This document shows positions 48,997 through 57,481 of a DNA stretch of 64,000 nucleotides, piece after piece. Numbering within the stretch: position 1 is the first letter of the stretch; each line of letters opens with the position of its first letter. The notes below the pieces were generated by a model, which saw nothing but the letters and a program-made list of their open reading frames with translations, was not told the origin of the DNA and did no database searches. This stretch comes from Pseudoalteromonas sp. XMcav2-N. Its GTDB lineage: Bacteria > Pseudomonadota > Gammaproteobacteria > Enterobacterales > Alteromonadaceae. The DNA lies in NCBI RefSeq assembly GCF_024124545.1, contig NZ_JAMXSF010000001.1, forward strand, positions 372,001-436,000, written 5' to 3'. The translations under genes were made by a program, and so were the position numbers.

Positions 48997-49530
48997 ATGC
49001 AACTTAACAAAACTCTCAAGGCCCTTTTGGTCGCGTTGCCTGTGATGACGCTGGCTGCATGTAGCTCTTCATCGGGCACTGATGCAGGCGCTGGCAGCGA
49101 AACAAACGCAGCAACTGCGGACAATGGCAGCAACGTTGATGTGAACACAGCTACACGTCAGAAAACAGCTGAAGAGCTACTGAAAGAAAAGTATGAAGCG
49201 TTGCGTCAAGAGCAAATCGTATACTTCGACTTCGACAAGTCTACTGTTCGCAGCGAGTTCGTAGAGCTTCTGCAAGCACACGCTGACTTTCTGGTTAAAA
49301 ACCCAAGCGTTAAAGTACTGATCGAAGGTCACGCTGATGAGCGCGGTACGCCAGAGTACAACATCGCACTGGGTGAAAGCCGTGGTAAAGCGGTTGCTAA
49401 GTATCTGCAGAGCCTGGGTGTGTCTGACAGCCAAATGTCTGTTGTAAGTTATGGTGAAGAAAAGCCAATGGACAAAGCGCGCACTGAACAAGCCTTTGCT
49501 AAGAACCGCCGCGCGGTACTGGTATACTAA
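48997..49530 (+). CDS. pal: Peptidoglycan-associated lipoprotein Pal
   Basis: The 177-residue outer-membrane lipoprotein has its lipobox LAAC with Cys22 and an Ala/Ser/Thr/Gly linker to about residue 60. An OmpA-like peptidoglycan-binding domain follows (IVYFDFDKSTVRSEF, LIEGHADERGTPEYNIALGE, NRRAVLVY). The ATG at 48997 is used because AGGAA precedes it and it directly starts the lipoprotein signal; the in-frame upstream start at 48934 would overlap tolB and add a hydrophobic false leader. Pal anchors the outer membrane to the wall and is the endpoint of the TolQRAB motor. Confidence 0.97.
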   Translation: MQLNKTLKALLVALPVMTLAACSSSSGTDAGAGSETNAATADNGSNVDVNTATRQKTAEELLKEKYEALRQEQIVYFDFDKSTVRSEFVELLQAHADFLVKNPSVKVLIEGHADERGTPEYNIALGESRGKAVAKYLQSLGVSDSQMSVVSYGEEKPMDKARTEQAFAKNRRAVLVY

Positions 49531-49546
49531 TCGTTAAAGAGATGCT

Positions 49547-50302
49547 ATGAAGCCGAATACTTTTTTGGCAGCGATCATCTTAGTCAGCGGGAGCTCCCAA
49601 TTGTGGGCAGCTCCCGCTGCTGTATCTGATGCTGCTGGTTCTAACCAAACTATTGAACAACGTTTGTCTGCGCTTGAGGGCCTGATGCGAAACCGCAACT
49701 TGATCCAGGCGGAGCTACAAACGCAACTTGACCAACTACAGGACGAAGTGAGCCAGATCCGTGGTGTAACGGAAGAGCAAAGTTACAAGCTCGAAAAAGT
49801 GTTACAGCGCCAGCGTGAGCTTTATCAGGAAATAGAAACGCGAGTCACGCAGGTTTATGAGCAGAGCAAGCAGCTAGCGCCCGCAGTGACATCTGACAGT
49901 GCAACTGCGCAGGCCGTGAGCACTGACTTGTCGGAAAATGAAGCGTACGACAGAGCCGTTGCGTTGATTATGAAAGATAAGCGTTACGATGCGGCTATCC
50001 CGGAATTCGAAGGCTTCCTTAAGCAGTTTCCCAATTCCGTCTATATACCTAACGCGCACTATTGGTTAGGTCAGCTACAGTCTATCAAGAATCAAGACAC
50101 TCAGGCCATGGTGCACTTCCGTACCGTGGTAGATCAGTTTGCTGATTCAAATAAGCGACCAGATGCGATGTTAAAGCTGGGAACCTTGCTCCAGAAGACA
50201 GGACAATCTGCACAAGCAAAAACCTTGTTCGAGAATTTAATCAAAGAATATCCCAGCACAACGGCTGCAAAATTGGCAACGGAGCGACTGAGCAAAATAT
50301 AA
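49547..50302 (+). CDS. cpoB: Cell division coordinator CpoB (YbgF)
   Basis: This 251-residue periplasmic protein has a signal ending LWAAPAA. A trimerising coiled coil spans about 35-105 (IEQRLSALEGLMRNRNLIQA, VEKVLQRQRELYQEIE-type heptads). A C-terminal TPR domain follows (YDRAVALIMKDKRYDAAIPE, YIPNAHYWLGQLQ, RPDAMLKLGTLL). CpoB binds TolA and PBP1B and couples Tol function with wall synthesis. It is the last gene of the tol-pal operon, 16 bases after pal. No terminator is obvious before the tRNA promoter. Confidence 0.95.
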   Translation: MKPNTFLAAIILVSGSSQLWAAPAAVSDAAGSNQTIEQRLSALEGLMRNRNLIQAELQTQLDQLQDEVSQIRGVTEEQSYKLEKVLQRQRELYQEIETRVTQVYEQSKQLAPAVTSDSATAQAVSTDLSENEAYDRAVALIMKDKRYDAAIPEFEGFLKQFPNSVYIPNAHYWLGQLQSIKNQDTQAMVHFRTVVDQFADSNKRPDAMLKLGTLLQKTGQSAQAKTLFENLIKEYPSTTAAKLATERLSKI

Positions 50303-50377
50303 ATGGCTGATATTTTCTCAGAATGATTTAAAATTAGGCGCTTAGACGCGAAATTTGAAAAAAACAGGCAATTTCGG

Positions 50378-50405
50378 TTGCACAAGATTTTTAAATAAGT
50401 ATTAT
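50378..50405 (+). promoter_or_regulatory. Stable-RNA promoter of the tRNA-Lys array
   Basis: TTGCAC at 50378-50383, a 16-base spacer, and TATTAT at 50400-50405. The discriminator AAGCGCCCGC is GC-rich, as in stringently controlled tRNA/rRNA promoters. The first tRNA begins about 50 bases downstream. Confidence 0.75.
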
Positions 50406-50460
50406 AAGCGCCCGCAGCAGCCGATAGTGTTACACACATCTTGCAGCGAAACAATTTAGT

Positions 50461-50536
50461 GGGTCATTAGCTCAGTTGGTAGAGCAGTGGACTTTTAATC
50501 CATTGGTCGATGGTTCGAGTCCATCATGACCCACCA
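50461..50536 (+). tRNA. tRNA-Lys (anticodon TTT), copy 1
   Basis: 76 bases, GGGTCAT acceptor arm paired with ATGACCC, encoded CCA. The anticodon loop CTTTTAA reads Lys AAA/AAG. Confidence 0.97.
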
Positions 50537-50574
50537 TTCAAATTTGTTATTTTTACTTTAAGTAAAGCCAGAGC

Positions 50575-50650
50575 GGGTCATTAGCTCAGTTGGTAGAGCA
50601 GTGGACTTTTAATCCATTGGTCGATGGTTCGAGTCCATCATGACCCACCA
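50575..50650 (+). tRNA. tRNA-Lys (TTT), copy 2
   Basis: Identical in sequence to copy 1, 38 bases after it. It begins the regular repeat of about 112 bases that carries the rest of the array. Confidence 0.97.
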
Positions 50651-50685
50651 TTCAAATTTGGTGTATTATTTAAATAATCTCGAGC

Positions 50686-50761
50686 GGGTCATTAGCTCAG
50701 TTGGTAGAGCAGTGGACTTTTAATCCATTGGTCGATGGTTCGAGTCCATCATGACCCACCA
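50686..50761 (+). tRNA. tRNA-Lys (TTT), copy 3
   Basis: Identical to copy 1. Its start lies 111 bases after the start of copy 2, with a similar AT-rich spacer ending CTCGAGC. Confidence 0.97.
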
Positions 50762-50797
50762 TTCACATTTGGTGTATTATTTAAGTAACTTTCGAGC

Positions 50798-50873
50798 GGG
50801 TCATTAGCTCAGTTGGTAGAGCAGTGGACTTTTAATCCATTGGTCGATGGTTCGAGTCCATCATGACCCACCA
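50798..50873 (+). tRNA. tRNA-Lys (TTT), copy 4
   Basis: Identical to copy 1. The repeat period is 112 bases. Confidence 0.97.
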
Positions 50874-50909
50874 TTCAAATTTGGTGTATCACTTAAGTAA
50901 CTTTCGAGC

Positions 50910-50985
50910 GGGTCATTAGCTCAGTTGGTAGAGCAGTGGACTTTTAATCCATTGGTCGATGGTTCGAGTCCATCATGACCCACCA
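50910..50985 (+). tRNA. tRNA-Lys (TTT), copy 5
   Basis: Identical to copy 1. The repeat period is 112 bases. The next unit, in register, is broken. Confidence 0.97.
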
Positions 50986-51021
50986 TTCAAATTTGGTGTA
51001 TCACTTAAGTAACTCTCGAGC

Positions 51022-51146
51022 GGGTCATTAGCTCAGTTGGGTGAGAAAAACGAAGCATCGCTTCGCAGTTTTCGAACGCGAGTCAGGACGACGACGCTAA
51101 CCGGTAGCCGGGCCTAAACGTCAGGACGACTTAATGGCACTTTAAC
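51022..51146 (+). pseudogene. Truncated tRNA-Lys fused to a hairpin-rich module, copy A
   Basis: The first 19 bases, GGGTCATTAGCTCAGTTGG, are those of the tRNA-Lys, exactly in the 112-base register of the array. The rest of the tRNA is replaced by about 106 unrelated bases. These contain a stem CGAAGC-ATC-GCTTCG set between A-rich and T-rich flanks, and two copies of GTCAGGACGAC. The module ends just before the usual CGAGC spacer end and another intact tRNA. It cannot be a functional lysine tRNA. Whether it is a processed RNA, an insertion or debris of recombination is open. Confidence 0.75.
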
Positions 51147-51153
51147 TTCGAGC

Positions 51154-51229
51154 GGGTCATTAGCTCAGTTGGTAGAGCAGTGGACTTTTAATCCATTGGT
51201 CGATGGTTCGAGTCCATCATGACCCACCA
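51154..51229 (+). tRNA. tRNA-Lys (TTT), copy 6
   Basis: Identical to copy 1. It lies between the two truncated-tRNA modules. Confidence 0.97.
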
Positions 51230-51265
51230 TTCAAATTTGGTGTATCACTTAAGTAACTCTCGAGC

Positions 51266-51380
51266 GGGTCATTAGCTCAGTTGGGTGAGAAAAACGAAGC
51301 ACCGCTTCGCAGTTTTCGAACGCGAGTCAGGACGACGACGCCGGAACCAACCGTCAGGACGACTTAATGGCACTTTAACA
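51266..51380 (+). pseudogene. Truncated tRNA-Lys fused to a hairpin-rich module, copy B
   Basis: Same structure as copy A: 19 bases of tRNA-Lys, then a module starting GTGAGAAAAACGAAGC and ending CTTTAAC. It differs from copy A in the hairpin loop (ACC for ATC) and by a shorter, different segment between the two GTCAGGACGAC repeats. The conserved ends with a variable centre suggest two separate copies of one element, not a single read error. Confidence 0.75.
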
Positions 51381-51386
51381 CCGAGC

Positions 51387-51462
51387 GGGTCATTAGCTCA
51401 GTTGGTAGAGCAGTGGACTTTTAATCCATTGGTCGATGGTTCGAGTCCATCATGACCCACCA
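51387..51462 (+). tRNA. tRNA-Lys (TTT), copy 7
   Basis: Identical to copy 1 and last in the array. No clear terminator follows; a T-rich tract lies at 51463-51500. Confidence 0.97.
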
Positions 51463-51580
51463 TTCTTGCATACTCTTTTCCCTTTCATAATCTCTTAAAT
51501 ATTCCTTCAAAACTCCGACTTAAACTAGGATTATCGCCCCGTTTTTCGTATAATTCGCGGATATCCCGTAATGTGGACTA

Positions 51581-52636
51581 GTGGTCGAGAGAATGAGTCT
51601 AGCAGAACAAATTATGCCCGAGGATTATATTTTTCCTCCAAAACCTGCGCCTTTAACTAAGCAGGAACAAGCCGAATATAAAACCAGAATTAAAGCGTTG
51701 CTAAAAGAAAAGAACGCTGTCTTGGTTGCCCATTATTACACTGATCCTGAGATCCAAGCTTTGGCCGAGGAAACCGGTGGATGCGTAGCAGATTCGCTGG
51801 AAATGGCTCGCTTTGGTGCCAAGCAACAAGATGCTGATATGATCATAGTTGCCGGGGTACGTTTTATGGGTGAAACCGCCAAGATCTTAACACCAGAAAA
51901 AACCGTTGTTATGCCAACTTTGGCTGCAACCTGTTCATTGGATGTAGGATGTCCTATTGATGCGTTTTCTGCGTTTTGTGATCAACACCCAGACCGAAAG
52001 GTTGTTGTATACGCAAATACATCCACCGCAGTGAAAGCGCGCGCTGACTGGATTGTGACTTCGTCATGTGCACTTGAGATTGTCGAGCATTTGGACTCGG
52101 AAGGTGAAAAGATCATCTGGGGTCCAGATAAGCATTTAGGTTCTTACATTCAAAAGAAAACCGGTGCCGATATGATCATGTGGAATGGGGCATGTATCGT
52201 TCACGATGAGTTTAAAACCAAAGCGCTGAAAGACATGAAAGCGCTGCATCCGGACGCTGCCGTATTAGTTCATCCGGAATCTCCTGCGGAGATTGTGGAT
52301 TTGGCTGATGCTGTGGGTTCAACAAGTCAGTTGATTAGAGCGGCACAAGAGATGCCTAATCAGAAGTTCATCGTAGCGACTGACCGCGGTATCTTTTACA
52401 AAATGCAGCAGTTATGCCCTGAAAAAGAATTTTTTGAAGCGCCAACGGCGGGTGAAGGCGCAACCTGTAAAAGCTGTGCTCATTGCCCATGGATGGCCAT
52501 GAATGGTCTTAAAGCCATTGAAGAAGCTTTGATTGACCCTAGCGGAAAAGAAGTCTTCGTTGACATGGAGTTACGCGAAGGTGCACTACGCTCGCTTAAC
52601 CGTATGTTGGATTTTTCTGCAAGCTTACAAAAATAG
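51581..52636 (+). CDS. nadA: Quinolinate synthase A
   Basis: NadA condenses iminoaspartate with dihydroxyacetone phosphate to quinolinate in NAD synthesis, using a 4Fe-4S cluster. The 351-residue frame has the three cluster cysteines in [10 protein letters not shown] (near 68), [10 protein letters not shown] (near 127), and [16 protein letters not shown] (near 303). The substrate loops [20 protein letters not shown] and [15 protein letters not shown] are also present. The start is not certain: the GTG at 51581 (GGA close upstream) or the in-frame ATG at 51593 giving [11 protein letters not shown], which better resembles other NadA N-termini. It stands alone between tRNA loci. Confidence 0.96.
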   Translation: MVERMSLAEQIMPEDYIFPPKPAPLTKQEQAEYKTRIKALLKEKNAVLVAHYYTDPEIQALAEETGGCVADSLEMARFGAKQQDADMIIVAGVRFMGETAKILTPEKTVVMPTLAATCSLDVGCPIDAFSAFCDQHPDRKVVVYANTSTAVKARADWIVTSSCALEIVEHLDSEGEKIIWGPDKHLGSYIQKKTGADMIMWNGACIVHDEFKTKALKDMKALHPDAAVLVHPESPAEIVDLADAVGSTSQLIRAAQEMPNQKFIVATDRGIFYKMQQLCPEKEFFEAPTAGEGATCKSCAHCPWMAMNGLKAIEEALIDPSGKEVFVDMELREGALRSLNRMLDFSASLQK

Positions 52637-52686
52637 GCTAAGTTGCTTAGTTACTAAGCATCTAGCTGTGTTTTTACAAAAAATAC

Positions 52687-52715
52687 TTGCTAAATTGCGA
52701 CGCTTTTCATAGTAT
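52687..52715 (+). promoter_or_regulatory. Promoter of tRNA-Ser
   Basis: TTGCTA at 52687-52692, 17-base spacer, TAGTAT at 52710-52715, and a GC-rich discriminator typical of stable-RNA promoters. The tRNA begins about 31 bases later. Confidence 0.7.
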
Positions 52716-52745
52716 TAGCGCCGCACCCAAGCGGTGCTACAGCGC

Positions 52746-52836
52746 GGAGAGATGGCTGAGTGGCTTAAGGCGCACGACTGGAACTCGTGTATACGTTTAT
52801 AGCGTATCGAGGGTTCGACTCCCTCTCTCTCCGCCA
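52746..52836 (+). tRNA. tRNA-Ser (anticodon GGA)
   Basis: 91 bases with the long variable arm of a class II tRNA. Acceptor GGAGAGA pairs with TCTCTCC, the discriminator is G, and CCA is encoded. The anticodon loop CTGGAAC reads TCC/TCT codons. It is a single-gene unit with its own promoter and terminator. Confidence 0.97.
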
Positions 52837-52851
52837 TTCCTTATTTTTGAA

Positions 52852-52876
52852 AAGGCGTCCAGTTGGACGCCTTTTT
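52852..52876 (+). terminator. Rho-independent terminator of tRNA-Ser
   Basis: Arms AAGGCGTCCA and TGGACGCCTT with a 2-base centre, then T. It starts 15 bases after the tRNA 3' end. Confidence 0.9.
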
Positions 52877-52994
52877 GCTTTGTACCACGTCTTAATTAGA
52901 CTTCGTGATCTCTGGTTGTTGCTAAACTTGGTAGTACACACTTTGGTGAAAAGTCGTTACTATATCCGGCATAAATCGAGTCTGTGAGTTTCGA

Positions 52995-54023
52995 ATGCAA
53001 GAAGAGCTACTCAATTCAGTAATTAAAATAACTAAAACAAGAGACATTGATTCACTTGAATACAGCCTGCTATCTACAATTCAGGAGCTGGTAGGGTGCA
53101 AGCACTTATGTGTCTATAAAAACTTCAATACCCAAGAAGATCTTGCTGTTGAGCGCAGTATTGGCCTGACCATGCACGGCGAGCGAGAGTTTGAATGGCT
53201 TGACAGACAAGTCATTGAACAGCCTCAGTCTGAATTGATTTCTTGTCTACAGTCTTCCTGTATTATTACGGTACAAAGTGCAGATGGTATAGAAAAGCGC
53301 TGGTTGCCTATCAATATCCATGAAACACCGGTTGGTGCGATTGAAGTGCACTCCGGCGGCCTCGACAGTAACGAACAGGTACTGCTCAACGCCTTTGTCC
53401 GTATCTACGAAAACTATCTGACCATATTGCATGAAAATGAGCGGGATAAACTCACTGGCTTATTGAATCGTCAAACATTTGAGAAAAAGCTTAAGCAGCT
53501 GCTCGAAAAGCAAGTTATTAAACAAAATCGCCATATTCGCGATGACCAGGATCCCCGTACTTTCCATCAGGGGGCCACATCCTGGCTTGCGATGATAGAC
53601 ATTGACCATTTCAAACAGGTTAACGATAACTACGGTCATGTTTGTGGGGACGAAGTGTTATTGCTGGTTGCACAAAAAATGCAGCAGTTTTTCCGTTCCA
53701 CGGATCTGTTATTTCGATTTGGTGGCGAAGAGTTTGTATTGGTGTTTGAGCCGACAGACCAAGCGTCTATAGAGGCAAAACTGGAAAAGTTCTTAGCACT
53801 TATTCGTGGCACGCACTTTCCGTTTGTCAAAAAGCTCACAGTGAGCGCCGGACTTGCTCGGATCAGCCCCTATGACTTCCCAATCAATGTGTTGGAAAAT
53901 GCAGACAGAGCATTATATTACGCAAAAGAAAACGGCCGTGATCAGGTCGCATTTTTCGAAACCCTGCTCAATACCAATAAGCTTGAGCGCCACGACGAAG
54001 GTTCAGGGATCGACTTGTTCTGA
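52995..54023 (+). CDS. GAF-GGDEF diguanylate cyclase
   Basis: The 342-residue cytoplasmic cyclic-di-GMP synthase has an N-terminal GAF-like sensor at about 10-150 (DSLEYSLLSTIQELVGCKHL) and a linker ending DKLTGLLNRQTFEKK. The catalytic domain has the metal strand AMIDIDHFKQVNDNYGHVCG. The active site is GGEEF at 243-247 and the RSTD inhibitory site at 234-237 is in the standard position. Both features imply an active, feedback-inhibited enzyme. It is a lone gene between tRNA-Ser and recC. The sensed molecule is unknown. Confidence 0.92.
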   Translation: MQEELLNSVIKITKTRDIDSLEYSLLSTIQELVGCKHLCVYKNFNTQEDLAVERSIGLTMHGEREFEWLDRQVIEQPQSELISCLQSSCIITVQSADGIEKRWLPINIHETPVGAIEVHSGGLDSNEQVLLNAFVRIYENYLTILHENERDKLTGLLNRQTFEKKLKQLLEKQVIKQNRHIRDDQDPRTFHQGATSWLAMIDIDHFKQVNDNYGHVCGDEVLLLVAQKMQQFFRSTDLLFRFGGEEFVLVFEPTDQASIEAKLEKFLALIRGTHFPFVKKLTVSAGLARISPYDFPINVLENADRALYYAKENGRDQVAFFETLLNTNKLERHDEGSGIDLF

Positions 54024-54040
54024 GCAAAAGAAGCAATTGA

Positions 54041-54062
54041 CGGTAACTGTACTCAGTTACCG
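54041..54062 (+). terminator. Hairpin after the GAF-GGDEF gene
   Basis: Perfect 9-bp stem CGGTAACTG/CAGTTACCG with loop TACT, 17 bases past the stop codon. The T tract that follows is broken, so termination may be partial. Confidence 0.55.
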
Positions 54063-54181
54063 GACTCTATTTCCACATATCCGTCAGATAGCTGTCTTGT
54101 CCTGGCTCGTTGCTATTCACCTGTGAAATCTCTTACACTGTCCTAAGTCCGAAATCTGCTTAAAAAGCCCGAGACATCATT

Positions 54182-57100
54182 ATGTTGCACATAATCCAAT
54201 CAAATCGAATGGAAGCCCTTCAAGCACAGTTTACAACGTTGTTGAAACAGGCACCGCTTGATGACCCTTTTGCTAACGAAATTGTCTTGGTACAGTCACC
54301 GGGCATGTCTCAGTGGCTTAAAAATGGCTTGAGCCGGGATATCGGCTATGCGGCACAGGTTGAGTTTCCACTGCCACTCAGTTTTATCTGGCAGCTGTAT
54401 CAACAGTTTTTGCCGGATGTGCCCAAAGAGTCACCTTTTAATAAGAACAACATGAGCTGGAAGCTGTTTACCTTGCTACCCCAGAAGCTCAGCAACCCGC
54501 TTTACGAGCCGCTGAGAGTATATCTGGAAGAGGGCGGTGATCTGCCACAGAGTGACCTTAAGCGCTTTGCTTTATGTGAGAAAATTGCCGATGTATACGA
54601 CCAATATCTGATGTACCGGCCAAACTGGCTGGAGCTGTGGGAGCTGGGCACAGATATGCTGGAAGATGTCGATGTGGATATTGCGCCCTGGCAGCCGGAC
54701 CTGTGGCGGGCACTGGTCGAACATACTCATAATTTAGGACAAAGCCCTTATAACCGGGCCAATATGCATCAGCAATTACTGGCAAAGCTGGCGGATGCTG
54801 ACATCACCAGCTTGCCCCAGCGGATCAGCATATTTGGTCTTTCAGCGATGGCGACTAACCAGCTAGAGATATTCAATGCCCTTGCCCAGAAAATCGATGT
54901 ATTGCTGTTTTTCTTTAATCCCAGTGAACACTACTGGGGCGACCTGGTTGATGAGAAAACCCAGGCCAAGATCCTGGCTAACTATCAGGTAAAGCCGGCC
55001 CTGGATGCTCAGTTGCAAAAACAGGCTGGCGAAGGCAGTTACTACAATACCGGTAACCCCTTGTTGTCCTCCTGGGGGAAGCTAGGTCGCGATTATCTTG
55101 AGCAGCTGCTGCAAACCGATGCGCGCTGGCTGGATGGTTTTATCGACCAGTTTGATGACAGCCTGTTGGCCCAATTGCAGCAGGAAATATATCAACTGGC
55201 GTTTAAAGGTGAGTCTCTGGTCGATGACCCAAGCTGGTATGTCAGTCCTGAAGGGCAGCTGACCATCAATGAGGATGACAGCTCTGTACTGCTATGCGAC
55301 TGCCACACCCCTTTGCGCGAAGTTGAGCTACTGCACGATCATCTGCTGACGCTCTTTCATGAAGACCCAGCGCTGACGCCAAAAGACATCATAGTGATGA
55401 TGCCGGATGTGGGCAGCTACAGTCCTTATATTGAAGCGGTGTTTGGCAGTGCATCAGGGGCGAGGAAAATTCCTTTTGCGCTGGCCGATATGAGCATAGA
55501 GCAAGAAAAGCCGGTGCTAAATTCCTTCGTTACACTGACGGGGCTGCCTTTTAGCCGTTTCAGTGTGTCCGATATACTCGATCTGTTGGGCGTTGAGCCC
55601 ATTGGCAAGCGTTTTGGGGTAGAGCAGAGTGAGTTTGTACAGATCCAGACCTGGCTTCAGCAGGTGGCGGTCAAATGGGGCTTAGATGGTCTGCACAAGC
55701 GCGATTACGGGTTGCCGGAGATCTCACTCAATACCTGGCGGCACGGGCTTCAACGTCTGCTGCTTGGCATTGCCAGTGCAGATGAACTGACAGCATACAA
55801 TGAGATATACCCGGCCGATGCGGTAGAAGGGATGGCTGTGAACACTTTGAGCAAGCTAATTGCCTTCATCGAAGCGCTGGAGCAGGCGCGAGAGCAGCTC
55901 TTAGCTGCAACGCCATTGGACGAGAAGTGTAACGTGCTCAGACACATGCTGGCAGATTTTTACGATCAGGACACCGAACAGAGCTGGGATCTGATGCAGT
56001 TGCATAAAGTTATCGACGAGCTGGAAAAACACCATATAAATGGCGACTTTGCCGGTCCGGTTGATGCCAGGATCGTATTACATCAGGTTCGCCAGGGGAT
56101 CAAAGACAAAGGGGTTGGTCAGCGCTTTTTGGCCGGGGCAGTAAACTTTTGTACTTTGATGCCAATGCGGGCCGTGCCGTTTAAAGTTGTCTGCTTACTC
56201 GGTATGAATGATGCCGATTATCCGCGCCAGGTACAACCGATTGGCTTTGACTTGGTACCGTATTCGCGGCGTCGTAAAGGAGACCGCTCACGTAAGCTGG
56301 ACGACCGTTATTTGTTTCTGGAGGCGTTGCTCAGTGCGCGTCAGCAACTTTATATCAGTTATCTGGGTCGCTCTTGTTATAACAATGAGCCGCAGGTGCC
56401 ATCCATTTTAGTGAGCGAGTTATGTGAATACCTGGACCGGGCTTTTTGCTACCAGGATGACACCCTCAAGCCCAGTGAGCGGCTATACCGCCAGGCACCT
56501 TTGCAACCATTTAGCAGCGAGCATTATCAAAGCGGCCCATTACACAGCTTTAACCCCAACTGGTGCCCATCTCAAAGCGAGCCACCGTCTGAATTGGCAC
56601 AGCAATCCACTGAGCAAGCGATTGCACTTGATCTGCCAGACGAGCTCGAGTTACCGGACTTTTTGCGTGCCTGTCTGGCACCACAACGCTGGTTTTATCA
56701 GTATACGCTGGGCGTCAGGTTAGTGACGTTAGAGGAAGATACGCCCGACAGTGAGCCATTTGCCTTGGACCCTCTGACGCGTTATCAGTATCTGGACGAA
56801 ATATTACACAGCGAGCTGAGCGACACACCGCTGCCCGAGGCGCAGCTGCTGCAACGCGCCCAGTTACCACAGGCCAATGTGGGAGTGGTTGAACTGCAAA
56901 AGTTAAAGGGACGCGTCGCGGCTATGTCAGGACGTCTGAAAGACGTGATGGGTGAGCCAATGGAGCCGGTGGAGGTGTGTGTGCAACTTGGCTCAACGCG
57001 TCTGCTTGGCTGGCTGGGAGACTTATATCAGGGCAAGCAAATATTTTATCGTACCGCCAGTATTAAAGGCAAAGACAGGATCCGAGGCTACCTGATGCAC

Positions 57101-57481
57101 CTGATAGCCAATTGCGTAACATCCAACACTGAAACACACATCTATGGCCTGGATGAACAAGTCGTTTTTCCGTCAGTTAGTCGTGATGACGCACAGGTTC
57201 AGTTAGCTAAGTGGCAGGATTTTTATGCCCAGCTTATCACCCGCGCAGTGCCCTTCTTTGCGGCCACCAGTTATGAGTTTTGTAAAACCCAGGATATGAG
57301 CAAAGCACTGAACAAATTCCAGGGAGGCCAGTACATCGGCTTTGGTGACTCTGAAGATCCGTATGTGGCACTGAGTTTCCCGTCATTGCAGGCCTGCGAA
57401 GCGGAGTTTACACAGTGGAGCAATGAATTACTGACCCCGCTTATCGACCTTGCACAGGAGTCCCGCTATGAAACGGCTTGA
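54182..57481 (+). CDS. recC: Exodeoxyribonuclease V subunit RecC
   Basis: RecC is the Chi-scanning, scaffold subunit of RecBCD. The 1099-residue product has the conserved opening MLHIIQSNRMEALQAQFTTL and QSPGMSQWLKNGLSRDIG. It has helicase-like but inactive domains in the middle (MPMRAVPFKVVCLLGMNDADYPR near 660, FDLVPYSRRRKGDRSRKLDDRY near 690) and a C-terminal nuclease-like fold. Length is close to E. coli RecC (1122). It is the first gene of recC-recB-recD; recB begins 14 bases before its stop. No LexA site is visible upstream. Confidence 0.96.
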   Translation: MLHIIQSNRMEALQAQFTTLLKQAPLDDPFANEIVLVQSPGMSQWLKNGLSRDIGYAAQVEFPLPLSFIWQLYQQFLPDVPKESPFNKNNMSWKLFTLLPQKLSNPLYEPLRVYLEEGGDLPQSDLKRFALCEKIADVYDQYLMYRPNWLELWELGTDMLEDVDVDIAPWQPDLWRALVEHTHNLGQSPYNRANMHQQLLAKLADADITSLPQRISIFGLSAMATNQLEIFNALAQKIDVLLFFFNPSEHYWGDLVDEKTQAKILANYQVKPALDAQLQKQAGEGSYYNTGNPLLSSWGKLGRDYLEQLLQTDARWLDGFIDQFDDSLLAQLQQEIYQLAFKGESLVDDPSWYVSPEGQLTINEDDSSVLLCDCHTPLREVELLHDHLLTLFHEDPALTPKDIIVMMPDVGSYSPYIEAVFGSASGARKIPFALADMSIEQEKPVLNSFVTLTGLPFSRFSVSDILDLLGVEPIGKRFGVEQSEFVQIQTWLQQVAVKWGLDGLHKRDYGLPEISLNTWRHGLQRLLLGIASADELTAYNEIYPADAVEGMAVNTLSKLIAFIEALEQAREQLLAATPLDEKCNVLRHMLADFYDQDTEQSWDLMQLHKVIDELEKHHINGDFAGPVDARIVLHQVRQGIKDKGVGQRFLAGAVNFCTLMPMRAVPFKVVCLLGMNDADYPRQVQPIGFDLVPYSRRRKGDRSRKLDDRYLFLEALLSARQQLYISYLGRSCYNNEPQVPSILVSELCEYLDRAFCYQDDTLKPSERLYRQAPLQPFSSEHYQSGPLHSFNPNWCPSQSEPPSELAQQSTEQAIALDLPDELELPDFLRACLAPQRWFYQYTLGVRLVTLEEDTPDSEPFALDPLTRYQYLDEILHSELSDTPLPEAQLLQRAQLPQANVGVVELQKLKGRVAAMSGRLKDVMGEPMEPVEVCVQLGSTRLLGWLGDLYQGKQIFYRTASIKGKDRIRGYLMHLIANCVTSNTETHIYGLDEQVVFPSVSRDDAQVQLAKWQDFYAQLITRAVPFFAATSYEFCKTQDMSKALNKFQGGQYIGFGDSEDPYVALSFPSLQACEAEFTQWSNELLTPLIDLAQESRYETA

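Noticed and set aside
50461-51462. Regular direct repeats of about 112 bases, at first sight CRISPR-like.
   Set aside because: The repeat unit is a complete tRNA-Lys gene with conserved spacers. Repeat length, spacer similarity and absence of cas genes exclude CRISPR.
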